61,759 bases of DNA from assembly GCF_002165775.1 (NCBI RefSeq), contig NZ_NDYP01000006.1:1-61759 (forward strand), read 5' to 3'. How positions within the stretch are numbered: position 1 is the stretch's first letter; each line of letters begins with the position of its first letter. Made by a program: the position numbers and the translations under genes. This DNA comes from Campylobacter concisus. Lineage in GTDB: Bacteria > Campylobacterota > Campylobacteria > Campylobacterales > Campylobacteraceae. This document shows, one piece after another, positions 1 through 8,608 of this stretch. The notes under the pieces were generated by a model. The model was not told where the DNA came from, did not search any database, and worked only from the letters and a program-made list of their open reading frames with translations.

Positions 1-1179
1 TCTTCTTGAAAGTGGACTGATCGAAATCGGATATTCAATAACAAAAGTTGGGTGGATTAGTTTGCTCTCTACATAGTTATCAAATAGCTCAGCCTGCAAG
101 TGACCAAGATCAAGCTTCTCATTTGCTTCAAGGCCATCAGCTCTTAGTTTTACTAAAATTTTATCTTTGTCATTTATTATGTTCTCATCTAGTCCACCGA
201 TCTCAACGAGAGCTTTTTTGTAGCTTATTCGCTTAAATGGCTTACTAAAATCAATCTCCATACCGTCAAAATTTACAACTTTTTCCATATCTAGCTTGTC
301 TAAAATGACATTAAAAAGATCCTCTGTAATGCCCATTAAATCGTGGTAGTTGTGGTATGCCCAGTAAAACTCTATACTTGTAAACTCAGGATTATGAGTA
401 AGATCCATGCCTTCGTTTCTAAAATTTCTATTCATCTCATAAACAGCTTCAAAACCACCTACTATAAGACGTTTGAGGTATAATTCAGGTGCGATCCTTA
501 GGTATCTCTCGACTCCAAGTGCATTGTGAAAAGTGATAAATGGCTTGGCGTTTGCACCGCCTGCTATTGGGTGCAGCATCGGTGTTTCAACTTCTAAAAA
601 GCCTTTTTCTTCAAAAAATCTTCTAATCGTGCTAATAATCACTGAGCGTCTTTTAAAATCTGCTCTAACTTCAGGATTCATTATCATATCAAGATATCTT
701 TGGCGATATCTTGTCTCAACATCAACTAGACCATGATACTTCTCAGGAAGTGGGCTTATCGACTTTGAAGCAAGGCTAAGCTCGCTTACATGCATGGAAA
801 ATTCGCCAGTTCTTGTTATAAATGCATAACCTCTAACATAGACGATATCGCCTATCTCTACGTATTTTTTAACGATTTTAAACCACTCTGGATCAAGCGT
901 TTTATTGCTAAAGTAAATTTGTAAATTTCCATCTTCATCTTCGATATTTGCAAAAACCGCTTTTCCAGCATCACGAATTAGTTTTATTCTACCTGCAAGA
1001 CCTACTAGCTGACCCTCGGCTTTTTTTTCTTCTGTATCATTAATGTAGTTAAATTTTAGTCTAAATTTAGAGATATTCATATCTCTTCTAAGAAAATGCG
1101 GATATGGATTAATGCCTAAATTTCTTAGTTCGTCTATGCTTTGTAGTCGTTGAATCTCATGTTGGTTGTCAAATATCAC
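1..1179 (-). CDS. lysS: Lysyl-tRNA synthetase, class II (truncated by window edge)
   Basis: Charges tRNA-Lys with lysine in the cytoplasm. The first 393 codons are present and the C-terminus lies beyond base 1. The start is a GTG at 1177-1179, one base downstream of the fur stop, and the protein begins [12 protein letters not shown]. An OB-fold anticodon-binding domain occupies roughly residues 50-150. The class II core follows, with the motif 2 signature [15 protein letters not shown] near residue 260. No internal stop is seen. It is the distal gene of a minus-strand run gatC-pilT-cvpA-fur-lysS; the fur-lysS adjacency is typical of Campylobacter. Confidence 0.95.
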   Translation of the reverse strand, partial: MIFDNQHEIQRLQSIDELRNLGINPYPHFLRRDMNISKFRLKFNYINDTEEKKAEGQLVGLAGRIKLIRDAGKAVFANIEDEDGNLQIYFSNKTLDPEWFKIVKKYVEIGDIVYVRGYAFITRTGEFSMHVSELSLASKSISPLPEKYHGLVDVETRYRQRYLDMIMNPEVRADFKRRSVIISTIRRFFEEKGFLEVETPMLHPIAGGANAKPFITFHNALGVERYLRIAPELYLKRLIVGGFEAVYEMNRNFRNEGMDLTHNPEFTSIEFYWAYHNYHDLMGITEDLFNVILDKLDMEKVVNFDGMEIDFSKPFKRISYKKALVEIGGLDENIINDKDKILVKLRADGLEANEKLDLGHLQAELFDNYVESKLIHPTFVIEYPISISPLSRR

Positions 1180-1180
1180 C

Positions 1181-1648
1181 TTACTTTCCCTTTATATTAT
1201 TTTTTGAGCATTTTTCACAAATTCCATAAAGCTGCATCATGTGACCAGTTAGTTTAAAGCCATGATCTTTTGCGATACTGATTTGTCTTTTTTCTATCAT
1301 TGGATCTTCAAATTCTATGATAAGGCCGCACTTTCTGCATATCATATGATCGTGATGTGGCTTTGTGGCAAGCTCAAATTTTTTGCCTTGTGAACCAAAG
1401 CTGATTGATGTCACCATTTCTGATTCTTCAAGTAGATTTAGTGTTCTATAAACAGTTGCGATACCAATATTTAGCTCAGGGTGCGTTTCTTTTATAAAAA
1501 GATAAAGTCTTTCCGGAGTAAAGTGTTCACCATTGTTGTATAGCGTTTTTAGTAAAATTTCACGCTGTTTCGTGTATTTTAAACCATTGTCGCGAAGCAC
1601 TCTTTTGAATTTCTCAAGCAACGCATCATATTCTAAATTTTCTATCAT
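1181..1648 (-). CDS. fur: Ferric uptake regulator Fur
   Basis: Metal-dependent repressor that, as Fe2+-Fur, represses iron acquisition genes and in Campylobacter also acts in the apo form. The 155-residue length is normal. The N-terminal winged helix includes [13 protein letters not shown], and [13 protein letters not shown] is the recognition-helix region. The metal-binding dimerisation domain has [11 protein letters not shown] near residues 98-108 and a second CEKC near the C-terminus, the zinc-site pattern of Fur. The ATG at 1648 has a GGGGAATAAG ribosome site. It lies one base after cvpA and one base before lysS, so it is probably cotranscribed. PerR is the main alternative, but the fur-lysS neighbourhood favours Fur. 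Confidence 0.93.
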   Translation of the reverse strand: MIENLEYDALLEKFKRVLRDNGLKYTKQREILLKTLYNNGEHFTPERLYLFIKETHPELNIGIATVYRTLNLLEESEMVTSISFGSQGKKFELATKPHHDHMICRKCGLIIEFEDPMIEKRQISIAKDHGFKLTGHMMQLYGICEKCSKNNIKGK

Positions 1649-1649
1649 C

Positions 1650-2261
1650 TTATTCCCCTTTTGTGATATTAGAGTCAGTATTTACACTAGCATTTGCATC
1701 CGTTGAGATAAATGCGTCAGTTTTATTTGTATCCATTGGTCTTGCCACTATCTCATCTAACTCACTTTTGATATTTTTCACATCAAGATTTGTTATCCAT
1801 TTGCCAGTTTCTATCAAAACCGGATAGACTTTACTATTCGCGAAATAAGGTGCAATTATATTATTTAGCGAGGTGCCAGATATTACAGCAACTACTGCCG
1901 AAAATGTTAAGAAAATTTTTCCACTTCCCATAACAAATCCACCAAGTCTATCCAAAAAACCAAGTCCGCTTACCGAAACTATTTTTGATAAAAATTTACC
2001 AACTAGCAAGCAAACTATCCAAAAAACTAGCCAAAGAGAGATAAATGCGACAAACTGTAAAAATGAAGGATTTTCAAATTTATATATATTTTTAGTTATA
2101 AACTCACCAGATAGATCTGAAAACCTGCTAGCTATAATTAAGCCGCCGATAAGTCCGATAAGTCCGAAAGCTTCTTTGATAAGTCCATTTAATATGCCTT
2201 TTATGCCAAGCATCAAGACAAGAGCGATAATAATAATATCAAACCACGTTACTAAATCCAT
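1650..2261 (-). CDS. CvpA family membrane protein
   Basis: A 203-residue inner-membrane protein of the CvpA/colicin V production family. The family is linked to envelope integrity, but its biochemical role is unsettled. Four hydrophobic segments lie in the first 150 residues, beginning with [17 protein letters not shown], and the glycine-rich second segment [15 protein letters not shown] is typical of the family. The last 50 residues are polar and Thr/Asn/Asp-rich and probably face the cytoplasm. The start codon overlaps the stop of the upstream PilT-like gene by one base (TAATG), so the two are translationally coupled. Confidence 0.85.
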   Translation of the reverse strand: MDLVTWFDIIIIALVLMLGIKGILNGLIKEAFGLIGLIGGLIIASRFSDLSGEFITKNIYKFENPSFLQFVAFISLWLVFWIVCLLVGKFLSKIVSVSGLGFLDRLGGFVMGSGKIFLTFSAVVAVISGTSLNNIIAPYFANSKVYPVLIETGKWITNLDVKNIKSELDEIVARPMDTNKTDAFISTDANASVNTDSNITKGE

Positions 2262-3400
2262 TATATAGTTCCTATTAAATTTTGAAGTTCTTGCTGGCTA
2301 GTTGAATAAGCTAGTGCATTTTCTTTTGTAATCTTACCCTCTTTTAGTACTTTCATCAAAGCCTGAGTTTGCGTACTCATGCCAGTTTGTTGTTGATTTA
2401 GCTGCATCTGAGAGTAAATTTGATGTATTTTGTTTTCACGTATCAAGTTTGAGATAGCCATATTGTTTATTAAAATTTCATGCACTGCGCACCTTCCACC
2501 GCCTATCTTTGGGATTAGACTTTGTGAAACGACAGCAGTTAGCGAAACGCTAAGCATATTTCTTACTTGTAATTGCTCGCTCCCATCGAAACTATCAACG
2601 ATCCTATTTATAGTTTGAATGGCTGAATTTGTGTGAAGCGTACCAAAGACTAAGTGTCCGGTCTCAGCCGCCGTAATAGCCGTTGAAATCGTCTCTCTAT
2701 CTCTCATCTCGCCTACAAGTATGATATCTGGATCTTCACGAACCGCTGATTTTAGAGCCCTTGAATAAGAAGTTGCGTCAGTACCGATATTTCTGTGAGA
2801 AAATAGAGCTTTTTTATTGTTATGCACAAACTCGACTGGATCCTCAATTGTAATAATATGCTTTCTATAATTTAAATTTATCTCATTAAGCATAGCTGCA
2901 AGAGTTGTTGATTTACCACTTCCTGTCGGTCCAGTAACCAAAATAAGACCTTTTTCACGCTTAATAATGTGTTTAAAAATTTGTGGAGCATTTAACTCAT
3001 CAAGAGATGGGATATTGATTGGGATTATACGAAAAGCAGCAGCTAAATCACCATTCATGGTATAGTAATAGTTGCCACGAAAGCGACCAATATCTGGAAG
3101 CTCGATCGCAAAGTCAAGCTCTTTATTATTCTCAAGTTCACTTTTTTGTTCATCAGTAATCAAAGCAAAACATAAATTCTCTATATCCTTGCCTCTTAAT
3201 ACGCCAAAATCAATAGGCTTTAAAGCACCATCTACTCTTATTTGTGGCTCAGATCTTGAAACAAGGTGAAGATCGCTTGCCTTATTACTCACAACAGTTT
3301 TTAAAAGTGTTTTTATATCGCCAGCAAGATTATTAAGGCTATTATCTTCTGGTATTTTTACACTTAAATTCTTTGCCTGAAGCTGTTCGATTAGATCCAT
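2261..3400 (-). CDS. pilT: PilT-like type IV pilus retraction ATPase
   Basis: Hexameric secretion-type ATPase of the PilT/PilU family, which depolymerises pilins in pilus-bearing bacteria. The 379-residue length is normal. Visible motifs are Walker A GPTGSGKSTT, the Asp box TIEDPVEFVH, Walker B DPDIILVGEMRDRET and the His box GHLVFGTLHTNSA. The N-terminal PAS-like region includes SDLHLVSRSEPQIRVDG. The gene is inserted between gatC and cvpA, which are neighbours in C. jejuni. Campylobacter has no classical type IV pili, so the partner is unclear; it may serve the type II-like DNA-uptake machine. It starts 10 bases after gatC and its ribosome site is weak. Confidence 0.88.
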   Translation of the reverse strand: MDLIEQLQAKNLSVKIPEDNSLNNLAGDIKTLLKTVVSNKASDLHLVSRSEPQIRVDGALKPIDFGVLRGKDIENLCFALITDEQKSELENNKELDFAIELPDIGRFRGNYYYTMNGDLAAAFRIIPINIPSLDELNAPQIFKHIIKREKGLILVTGPTGSGKSTTLAAMLNEINLNYRKHIITIEDPVEFVHNNKKALFSHRNIGTDATSYSRALKSAVREDPDIILVGEMRDRETISTAITAAETGHLVFGTLHTNSAIQTINRIVDSFDGSEQLQVRNMLSVSLTAVVSQSLIPKIGGGRCAVHEILINNMAISNLIRENKIHQIYSQMQLNQQQTGMSTQTQALMKVLKEGKITKENALAYSTSQQELQNLIGTI

Positions 3401-3410
3401 ATCTTTACCA

Positions 3411-3698
3411 TTATTCTATTATTTTTGGTACAGCAAAAAAATGCCCTTCACGTGAAGGAGCGTATTTCAAGATCGTATCAATCACATCACTTGGTCTTGG
3501 CTTATCTTCTCTTAAAGGCGTGCCACCTTTTATAGAGCTAACTACAGCTTCGTCGCTGCTTAGATCAAGTTCATTTAAAATATCAACAAAAGATACAATC
3601 TCACTTAGTTGTTTTTTTACTTCTTCTCTTTTTTCATCACTGATTTGTAAGGCAGAAAGTTTTTCTAATTTATTTAAAAGAGTATCATCTATTTGCAT
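3411..3698 (-). CDS. gatC: Asp/Glu-tRNA amidotransferase subunit C
   Basis: Small 95-residue subunit that stabilises the GatA-GatB heterodimer. The GatCAB complex converts misacylated Glu-tRNA(Gln) and Asp-tRNA(Asn) to the correct amides, needed in bacteria lacking GlnRS or AsnRS. The protein has the family pattern: an N-terminal DDTLLNKLEKLSALQIS helix, LSEIVSFVDILNELDLSSDE, and the C-terminal LREDKPRPSD segment with DTILKYAPSREGHFFAVPKIIE. It is the first gene of the minus-strand run toward lysS. A TATAAT box lies just upstream. Confidence 0.93.
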   Translation of the reverse strand: MQIDDTLLNKLEKLSALQISDEKREEVKKQLSEIVSFVDILNELDLSSDEAVVSSIKGGTPLREDKPRPSDVIDTILKYAPSREGHFFAVPKIIE

Positions 3699-3731
3699 TA
3701 TATAAGTAACCTTATTAATTAGTTTTGAGCC

Positions 3732-3737
3732 ATTATA
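3732..3737 (-). promoter_or_regulatory. -10 box of the gatC-pilT-cvpA-fur-lysS run
   Basis: A perfect TATAAT on the minus strand, 34 bases upstream of the gatC ATG, in the divergent gap between gatC and the YfgM-like gene. No clear -35 is seen, which is normal for Campylobacter sigma-70 promoters. Confidence 0.5.
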
Positions 3738-3825
3738 TCACATTCAAGCTTTAATTTTGGGATAGTTTTAATTTAATTATGTTAAAATCTGCGAATTAAA
3801 ATTTTTTAAAAATAAAGGAAAAGCG

Positions 3826-4389
3826 TTGGCTATAAAAGAAGATCTAACACAGATAAAACAAGAGATTGGTGCTCAAGAACAGTTTTTAGAAAGCATGATC
3901 AAAGGTGAGCGTTTCTTTAGAAAGTATAAAAAATTTATGATAATTGCCATTATTGTTGCTGTCATTGCAATTATTGGATTTTATTCGAACAAAATAATAA
4001 ATGATAATAGAATTGAAGATGCAAATTTGGCTTACTCAAAGCTCATTTTAAATCCAAACGATGCAAATGCCTTAAGCATTTTAAAAGAAAAAGAACCAAA
4101 TTTATATGCACTTTTTTCGCTTCAGCAAAAGCTTGATAAAAATGAGACAAATGGCATTAGCGAGCTTGCAAATTTAAAAGTAAATCCTATAGTAAAAGAT
4201 ATCATTCTTTCACAAAATGGTAATGCAAACACTCAAATTTTAAGCGAATATAGCACACTCTTAAAAGGTTTTGAGCTTTTAAAACAAAACAAAATCAAAG
4301 AAGCAAATGATGAGTTTAATAAAATTTCACTCGACTCTCAACTTCAAACTTTAGTTAAAAATTTAAAACACTATCAGGGAATAAAATAA
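3826..4389 (+). CDS. YfgM-like membrane-anchored periplasmic protein
   Basis: A 187-residue single-pass protein. Residues 1-35 are cytoplasmic and charged, residues 37-54 (FMIIAIIVAVIAIIGFYS) form one membrane helix, and the rest is a helical periplasmic part. The phrase LLKGFELLKQNKIKEANDEFNKI resembles a TPR unit. The layout matches YfgM, a SecYEG-associated anchor. As in E. coli yfgM-bamB, the next gene is a BamB-like lipoprotein, whose start overlaps this stop by one base (TAATG). The start is TTG with an AAAGGAA ribosome site at an ideal distance. Sequence similarity to YfgM itself is not certain. Confidence 0.6.
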   Translation: MAIKEDLTQIKQEIGAQEQFLESMIKGERFFRKYKKFMIIAIIVAVIAIIGFYSNKIINDNRIEDANLAYSKLILNPNDANALSILKEKEPNLYALFSLQQKLDKNETNGISELANLKVNPIVKDIILSQNGNANTQILSEYSTLLKGFELLKQNKIKEANDEFNKISLDSQLQTLVKNLKHYQGIK

Positions 4390-5396
4390 TGAAAAAAATT
4401 ACTCTTTTCTTGGCTTTTGCCTTGGCTTTAGTTTTAAGCGGATGTGGCACAAAAAGACAATATTTCGAGCCAGCTCAAACCTCTGGCAAAATTTCTTTGT
4501 CAAAAGATATGCCATCTTATATCAAATCAGCAAATGCAAATGGTGCCACTCTTGATAACGGCAATATTATCACCAAAAACGGCCTAAATACAAACATTAA
4601 GTTGCCTGAAAATTTTAATTTCTTAAATGAAAACAACGGCTTTATCATTTCAGCTAGTATAAATGGCGATCTAAATGTGACAGATCCTAGCGGACACAGC
4701 GTTTATAGTAATAAATTTTCAACAGCAATCGTTGCTGCCTCTCTTGATCAAAACCTATTAGCAGCTATCAGCGCGGCAAACCACATCTATCTAATAGACA
4801 TAAATACCGCAACAACAATAATGGAATATAGCTCGTCTAATATAGCAGCAGTTGATTCAAGGGTCGTAGCACCATTTTTTATGAGCTCGCTTATCGTTTA
4901 TCCGGCATTAGATGGCAAAATTTATATAGTACAAAAAGAGACTGGTAGAATTTTACGTGACGTGGTCGTAAGTTCTGAAAATTTCTTTAATAACATCATA
5001 TTCTTAGGCGTTGAGGGCGATAATCTAATCGCAGCAACAGCTAAAAAACTTATCGTCATTAACCCAAGCCAAACGGTCTATTATGACGGCGAGATCAAAG
5101 ATGTATTAGTTAATAACGATGAAATTTATATCTTTAAAAAAGATGGTACGATCGTAAGAACAAATCTTATGTTAAAAGAGCAAAATAAAGTTAATTTCAA
5201 ATTTGCCATCTTCTCAGCAGCCACTATTATCAATAATAAGCTCTACGTAATCGAAAAAACAGGCTACGTTATAAAAACAAATTTAGACCTCAGTGGAGCT
5301 GAAATTTATGAATTTAGCGATGAGATAAAAGATAAAAGCTTTATGGGCAGTGGTGCCTTTTATTATGATAATGAACTTGTTAATTTAGGGCAATGA
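4389..5396 (+). CDS. BamB-like beta-propeller lipoprotein
   Basis: A 335-residue exported lipoprotein. Residues 1-18 are a signal peptide ending in the lipobox LSGC, with Cys19 as the likely lipidation site. The mature part shows repeating beta-strand units such as ASINGDLNVTDPSGHSVYSN and ALDGKIYIVQKETGRIL. These resemble the PQQ-type blades of BamB, the propeller subunit of the outer-membrane assembly complex. The neighbouring YfgM-like gene supports this. The stop overlaps the next start by four bases (ATGA). An unrelated propeller lipoprotein is possible because the blades are weakly conserved. Confidence 0.6.
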   Translation: MKKITLFLAFALALVLSGCGTKRQYFEPAQTSGKISLSKDMPSYIKSANANGATLDNGNIITKNGLNTNIKLPENFNFLNENNGFIISASINGDLNVTDPSGHSVYSNKFSTAIVAASLDQNLLAAISAANHIYLIDINTATTIMEYSSSNIAAVDSRVVAPFFMSSLIVYPALDGKIYIVQKETGRILRDVVVSSENFFNNIIFLGVEGDNLIAATAKKLIVINPSQTVYYDGEIKDVLVNNDEIYIFKKDGTIVRTNLMLKEQNKVNFKFAIFSAATIINNKLYVIEKTGYVIKTNLDLSGAEIYEFSDEIKDKSFMGSGAFYYDNELVNLGQ

Positions 5397-5725
5397 ACCA
5401 AAAAATTTGGGAGCTTTTTGAAGCCAAAAAAATCCTTTTAAAAGATATCAAAGCACTTAATACAAGTGAATTTAGCACAAAAAAGACGCTTGATATCTTT
5501 TGGGGAGTGGACAATAAGAGCTTTTATAATCTTATCTTTTTAAGAACAGCAAAAAGTAGATTACTACGCAAAGAGGCTTTGGAGCTTGAAGAAATTTCTA
5601 AAAAAATAGAGACGAAATTCCAAACAAGCTTAAGAAAAAAAACTATATTTTATAGCTCAGAAATTTGTTCTAAAGCCTTAAAAGAACTACAAGACAATAA
5701 TTGGCGATGTTATGATTTTGTGTAA
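5393..5725 (+). CDS. Conserved hypothetical protein upstream of coaX
   Basis: A 110-residue, lysine-rich cytoplasmic protein of unknown function. It has no signal peptide, membrane helix or recognised motif. Predicted helices include LFEAKKILLKDIKAL and RKEALELEEISKKIETKF. It overlaps the lipoprotein gene by 4 bases and coaX by 14 bases. This tight coupling is the main evidence that it is a real gene. Confidence 0.7.
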   Translation: MNQKIWELFEAKKILLKDIKALNTSEFSTKKTLDIFWGVDNKSFYNLIFLRTAKSRLLRKEALELEEISKKIETKFQTSLRKKTIFYSSEICSKALKELQDNNWRCYDFV

Positions 5726-6341
5726 TATAGGCAATACTAACGCTACATTTTTAGAAGATGGCAAAATCTCACGTATGAAAATTTCTGAGTTTAAAAGCTA
5801 TAAGCCAGAAAAAAAAGTATATTTTATATCCGTAAATGATGAAATTTTAAATATTTTAAAAGATAATAAGATGTTTGTGGATCTAGAACCATTTTTTACT
5901 ATTGATACGATATATCAGGGTCTAGGTGTAGATAGAATCGCAGCATGTTACTCTATAAATAATGGCGTAATCGTTGATGCTGGAAGCGCCATAACAGTTG
6001 ACATTATGGCAAATTCTATCCATCTTGGAGGATATATCTTGCCAGGCATTTCAAGTATGCTAAACGCCTACAAAAGTATCTCTCCACGACTTGATATTAC
6101 TATAAATTCACAAATTGACATAGATGCACTACCACAAAAAACAGCCGATGCTGTGAGTTATGGCATTATTAAACCAATAATAACTCTACTAGATAAGCTA
6201 GCCGGTGACAAAAAAGTCTATTTTACTGGTGGAGATGGCGACTTTTTGTCAAAATTTTTTAAAAATGCTATTTGCGACAAGATGCTAGTTTTTCGTGCCA
6301 TGCAAAAGCTAATAACTGAAAAGAAAGATATGATAATATGA
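5712..6341 (+). CDS. coaX: Type III pantothenate kinase
   Basis: Phosphorylates pantothenate, the first step of coenzyme A synthesis, in the ASKHA-fold form insensitive to CoA feedback. The 209-residue protein has the phosphate-binding loop CNIGNTNATF, the GVDRIAA motif, IVDAGSAITVDIM with the catalytic Asp, and GGYILPGISSM. At residue 5 an Asn replaces the Asp of the usual D-x-G-N-T loop, which is unusual. The start is internal to the preceding gene with no strong ribosome site, so translation is probably coupled. It overlaps hisG by four bases (ATGA). Confidence 0.9.
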   Translation: MILCNIGNTNATFLEDGKISRMKISEFKSYKPEKKVYFISVNDEILNILKDNKMFVDLEPFFTIDTIYQGLGVDRIAACYSINNGVIVDAGSAITVDIMANSIHLGGYILPGISSMLNAYKSISPRLDITINSQIDIDALPQKTADAVSYGIIKPIITLLDKLAGDKKVYFTGGDGDFLSKFFKNAICDKMLVFRAMQKLITEKKDMII

Positions 6342-6946
6342 TAACAGTAGCACTACCGAAGGGAAGAATAGCTGAGGCAACACTAGAAATTTTTAGAAAA
6401 ATTTTTGGTTCAAGTTTTTTATTTGAAGATAGAAAACTAATCCTTGAAGAAGGAAATTTTAGATTTTTAATGGTTCGCAACCAAGATATCCCAACTTATG
6501 TCACTGAAGGTGCAGCTGATATCGGTGTGGTGGGACTTGACGTACTTGAAGAGCACAAGCCAAATGTTGTAAGGCTACTGGATTTAAAAATCGGACAATG
6601 CAAAGTTTGCATTGGTATAAAAAATAACTCTGAATTAGATCTAAACCAGCCAGAGCTAAAAATAGCCACAAAAATGCCAAATATAACAAGAAATTATTTT
6701 ACAAAACAAGCTGTAGCTGTAAAGATCATCAAACTTTATGGCTCGATCGAACTTGCACCACTAGTTGGCTTAAGCGATGCAATAGTTGATGTAGTCGAGA
6801 CTGGCTCAACTATGAAACAAAACGGACTAAAGATCGCTGGTGATATCATGCAAAGCTCAGCTTATCTAATAGCAAATAAAAATAGCTTTATCATTAAAAA
6901 AGATGAGATTTTAGAGCTTTACAAAAAAATCAAAGAAGAGATTTAA
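6338..6946 (+). CDS. hisG: ATP phosphoribosyltransferase, short form
   Basis: Catalyses the first step of histidine synthesis, joining ATP and PRPP. The 202-residue length is that of the short form (HisG-S). It starts ITVALPKGRIAEATLEIF and carries GAADIGVVGLDVLEE. The PRPP-binding signature AIVDVVETGSTMKQNGL lies near residue 150. The C-terminal regulatory domain of the roughly 300-residue long form is absent. Short HisG needs the regulatory subunit HisZ, which is not in this window. It is the last gene of the plus-strand run, coupled to coaX by an ATGA overlap. Confidence 0.93.
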   Translation: MITVALPKGRIAEATLEIFRKIFGSSFLFEDRKLILEEGNFRFLMVRNQDIPTYVTEGAADIGVVGLDVLEEHKPNVVRLLDLKIGQCKVCIGIKNNSELDLNQPELKIATKMPNITRNYFTKQAVAVKIIKLYGSIELAPLVGLSDAIVDVVETGSTMKQNGLKIAGDIMQSSAYLIANKNSFIIKKDEILELYKKIKEEI

Positions 6947-7020
6947 AATCCTTTTCTCTTATCATAAAGCACAAAATTTCTCTAATTATAAAGTCCGACT
7001 ATTCGCTTATAAATTCTTTT

Positions 7021-7900
7021 AGAATAATTCATTGGTAGCTATTGGCGCACATTAGCACAGCGACCAGTGATAATGGCTTCTTATCCTGTCATAAGAGTAA
7101 AAGCTCTTAGCTGATGGACTAAAATTTATGGATACTCTAAAAGCAAATCCTCACAACTCAGTTTATGATGGTCCGACTTTATACTGCGATGAGTGCACGA
7201 GCATAAAATTCCACAATGAATGGGGAGGGTAACACCTTGAAAATTTCAAAAACTATTAGTGCCTATAATCTTTATAAGTAAAATTTTGGATTTTTAGTTG
7301 TTTTGCCAGTTCATTATGCACTTTATGATACAAGCGGAGATAAATTTCTGTATAGTTTGTCATGAGATGGATCCTATGGCAATTGCTTACAATGATGATA
7401 TTCATAGCAATAAAGGCAAAAATGGTATTTTAGAGGGCTGAGTATATTTCTTTAGTGATCCTGATGTGATTGATTGGTACAAGAATCTCAAAAACCACGA
7501 GTATTTCGTATTTGATAATAGCGACACTAGCTCCATACAAATGTAATAGATAACAACACTTCAGCACAAATTCAAAAGATGCATGCTCACCATCAACAAC
7601 TTAAAGAGTTAAAATGTGCAAGCTACCAATATGATGTAGGACATGGGTATGGTTTAGAAATTACCTTGAATACCGAAAGCTAACATATAAAATTTATGAG
7701 AAGATTATATTAGAGCAAAAGATTGATGCTAAGAAAAAATCTTCAAAGATAAATATAAACCTACAAAAGAAGAAAAGGAATTTTTAAAACAAAAAGTTTT
7801 GATAAGAATAATACAAAACCAGTTAATGGGTTGGCTAGGTAAAGTTTTACTTCTTGTATAAATCTTTTAATACAAATTTATATTATAAAGATAGAGATAA
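7021..7900 (+). pseudogene. Remnant of a decayed gene, identity unknown
   Basis: The roughly 1-kb gap between hisG and the LolD-like gene has no intact ORF above 60 codons but shows coding-like fragments in successive plus-strand frames. 7128-7232 reads DTLKANPHNSVYDGPTLYC and continues to EWGG and a stop. Around 7300-7390 comes PVHYALYDTSGDKFLYSL. From 7380 to 7545 comes NDDIHSNKGKNGILEG, a TGA, then VYFFSDPDVIDWYKN. Around 7560-7680 comes QKMHAHHQQLKELKCASYQY. The pieces suggest one ancestral cytoplasmic protein of perhaps 250-300 residues broken by several frameshifts and stops. Several stops are TGA where Trp would fit. The family is not recognised. Confidence 0.45.
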
Positions 7901-7963
7901 ATCTAAATTGGAAAAATTTATAAAAATATTAAAGATAAAATAATAAATTTTAGTTTTTAAAAT

Positions 7964-8608
7964 TTAAGAAATTTGCACAAGCTCTTTGTTCACAAGCTTG
8001 TATGAGCTATCGCATTTTGCGGCTAGATCGTTGTCATGAGTAACTAGCACAAGGGCAGCGCTATTTTCATTTACATAGTCAAATAAAACTTGCATCACTT
8101 CATTTGCTGTTTGTTTGTCAAGGTTACCCGTTGGCTCATCTGCAAAGATAATCTTTGGCTTCTTGGTAAGTACTCTAGCGATACTTACGCGTTGCTGCTG
8201 ACCACCGCTTAGCTCACCAACTTTTTGATTTATCACATTTGAAATTTTAAGCGACTCAAGCTCTTTTTCTTCTATTTTTTCGCCAGATAAGATACTTGCG
8301 AGCTCGATATTTTCATAAGCGCTAAAACCTTTAAAAAGATAGTGTGACTGGAAAATGATGCCAAAATGAAGCCTTCTAATAGCCAAAAGCTCGTTTTGTG
8401 AAAGCTCATAGATTGATCTATCTTGATAGATGACCTCACCAAAATTTGGCTTTAAAAGTGTCGAAAGTATGTGTAAAAGTGTTGATTTGCCACAACCGCT
8501 AACGCCTGTTATCGCGATGCTTTGTTTTTGATTGAGAGTTAAATTTATATTATTAAAGAGCGTATAATCATACGCAAAGCCTAGATTAGACGCTCTTAAA
8601 ATTTCCAT
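7964..8608 (-). CDS. ABC transporter ATP-binding protein, LolD/FtsE type
   Basis: A 214-residue stand-alone ATPase with Walker A GVSGCGKST near residue 36, Q-loop IIFQSHYLFKGFSAYEN, signature LSGGQQQRVSIARVL, Walker B IIFADEPTGNLD and the H-loop VLVTHD. The length and the ADEPTGNLD form match the LolD/MacB/FtsE class, which drives lipoprotein release or similar mechanotransmission. No permease gene is adjacent. The gene sits downstream of rpsB-tsf, and its ATG overlaps the tsf stop by one base. The same arrangement exists in C. jejuni. The transported substrate cannot be told from sequence. Confidence 0.85.
   Translation of the reverse strand: MEILRASNLGFAYDYTLFNNINLTLNQKQSIAITGVSGCGKSTLLHILSTLLKPNFGEVIYQDRSIYELSQNELLAIRRLHFGIIFQSHYLFKGFSAYENIELASILSGEKIEEKELESLKISNVINQKVGELSGGQQQRVSIARVLTKKPKIIFADEPTGNLDKQTANEVMQVLFDYVNENSAALVLVTHDNDLAAKCDSSYKLVNKELVQIS

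Noticed and set aside
1873-2268. 131-codon open frame on the plus strand
   Set aside because: It is the antisense shadow of cvpA and has no ribosome site; its composition is that of a reversed membrane protein.
7021-7900. Use of TGA as Trp in the degenerate region
   Set aside because: Several TGA codons sit where Trp would fit, but true frameshifts and TAA/TAG codons also occur, and every intact gene here uses TGA only as a stop.
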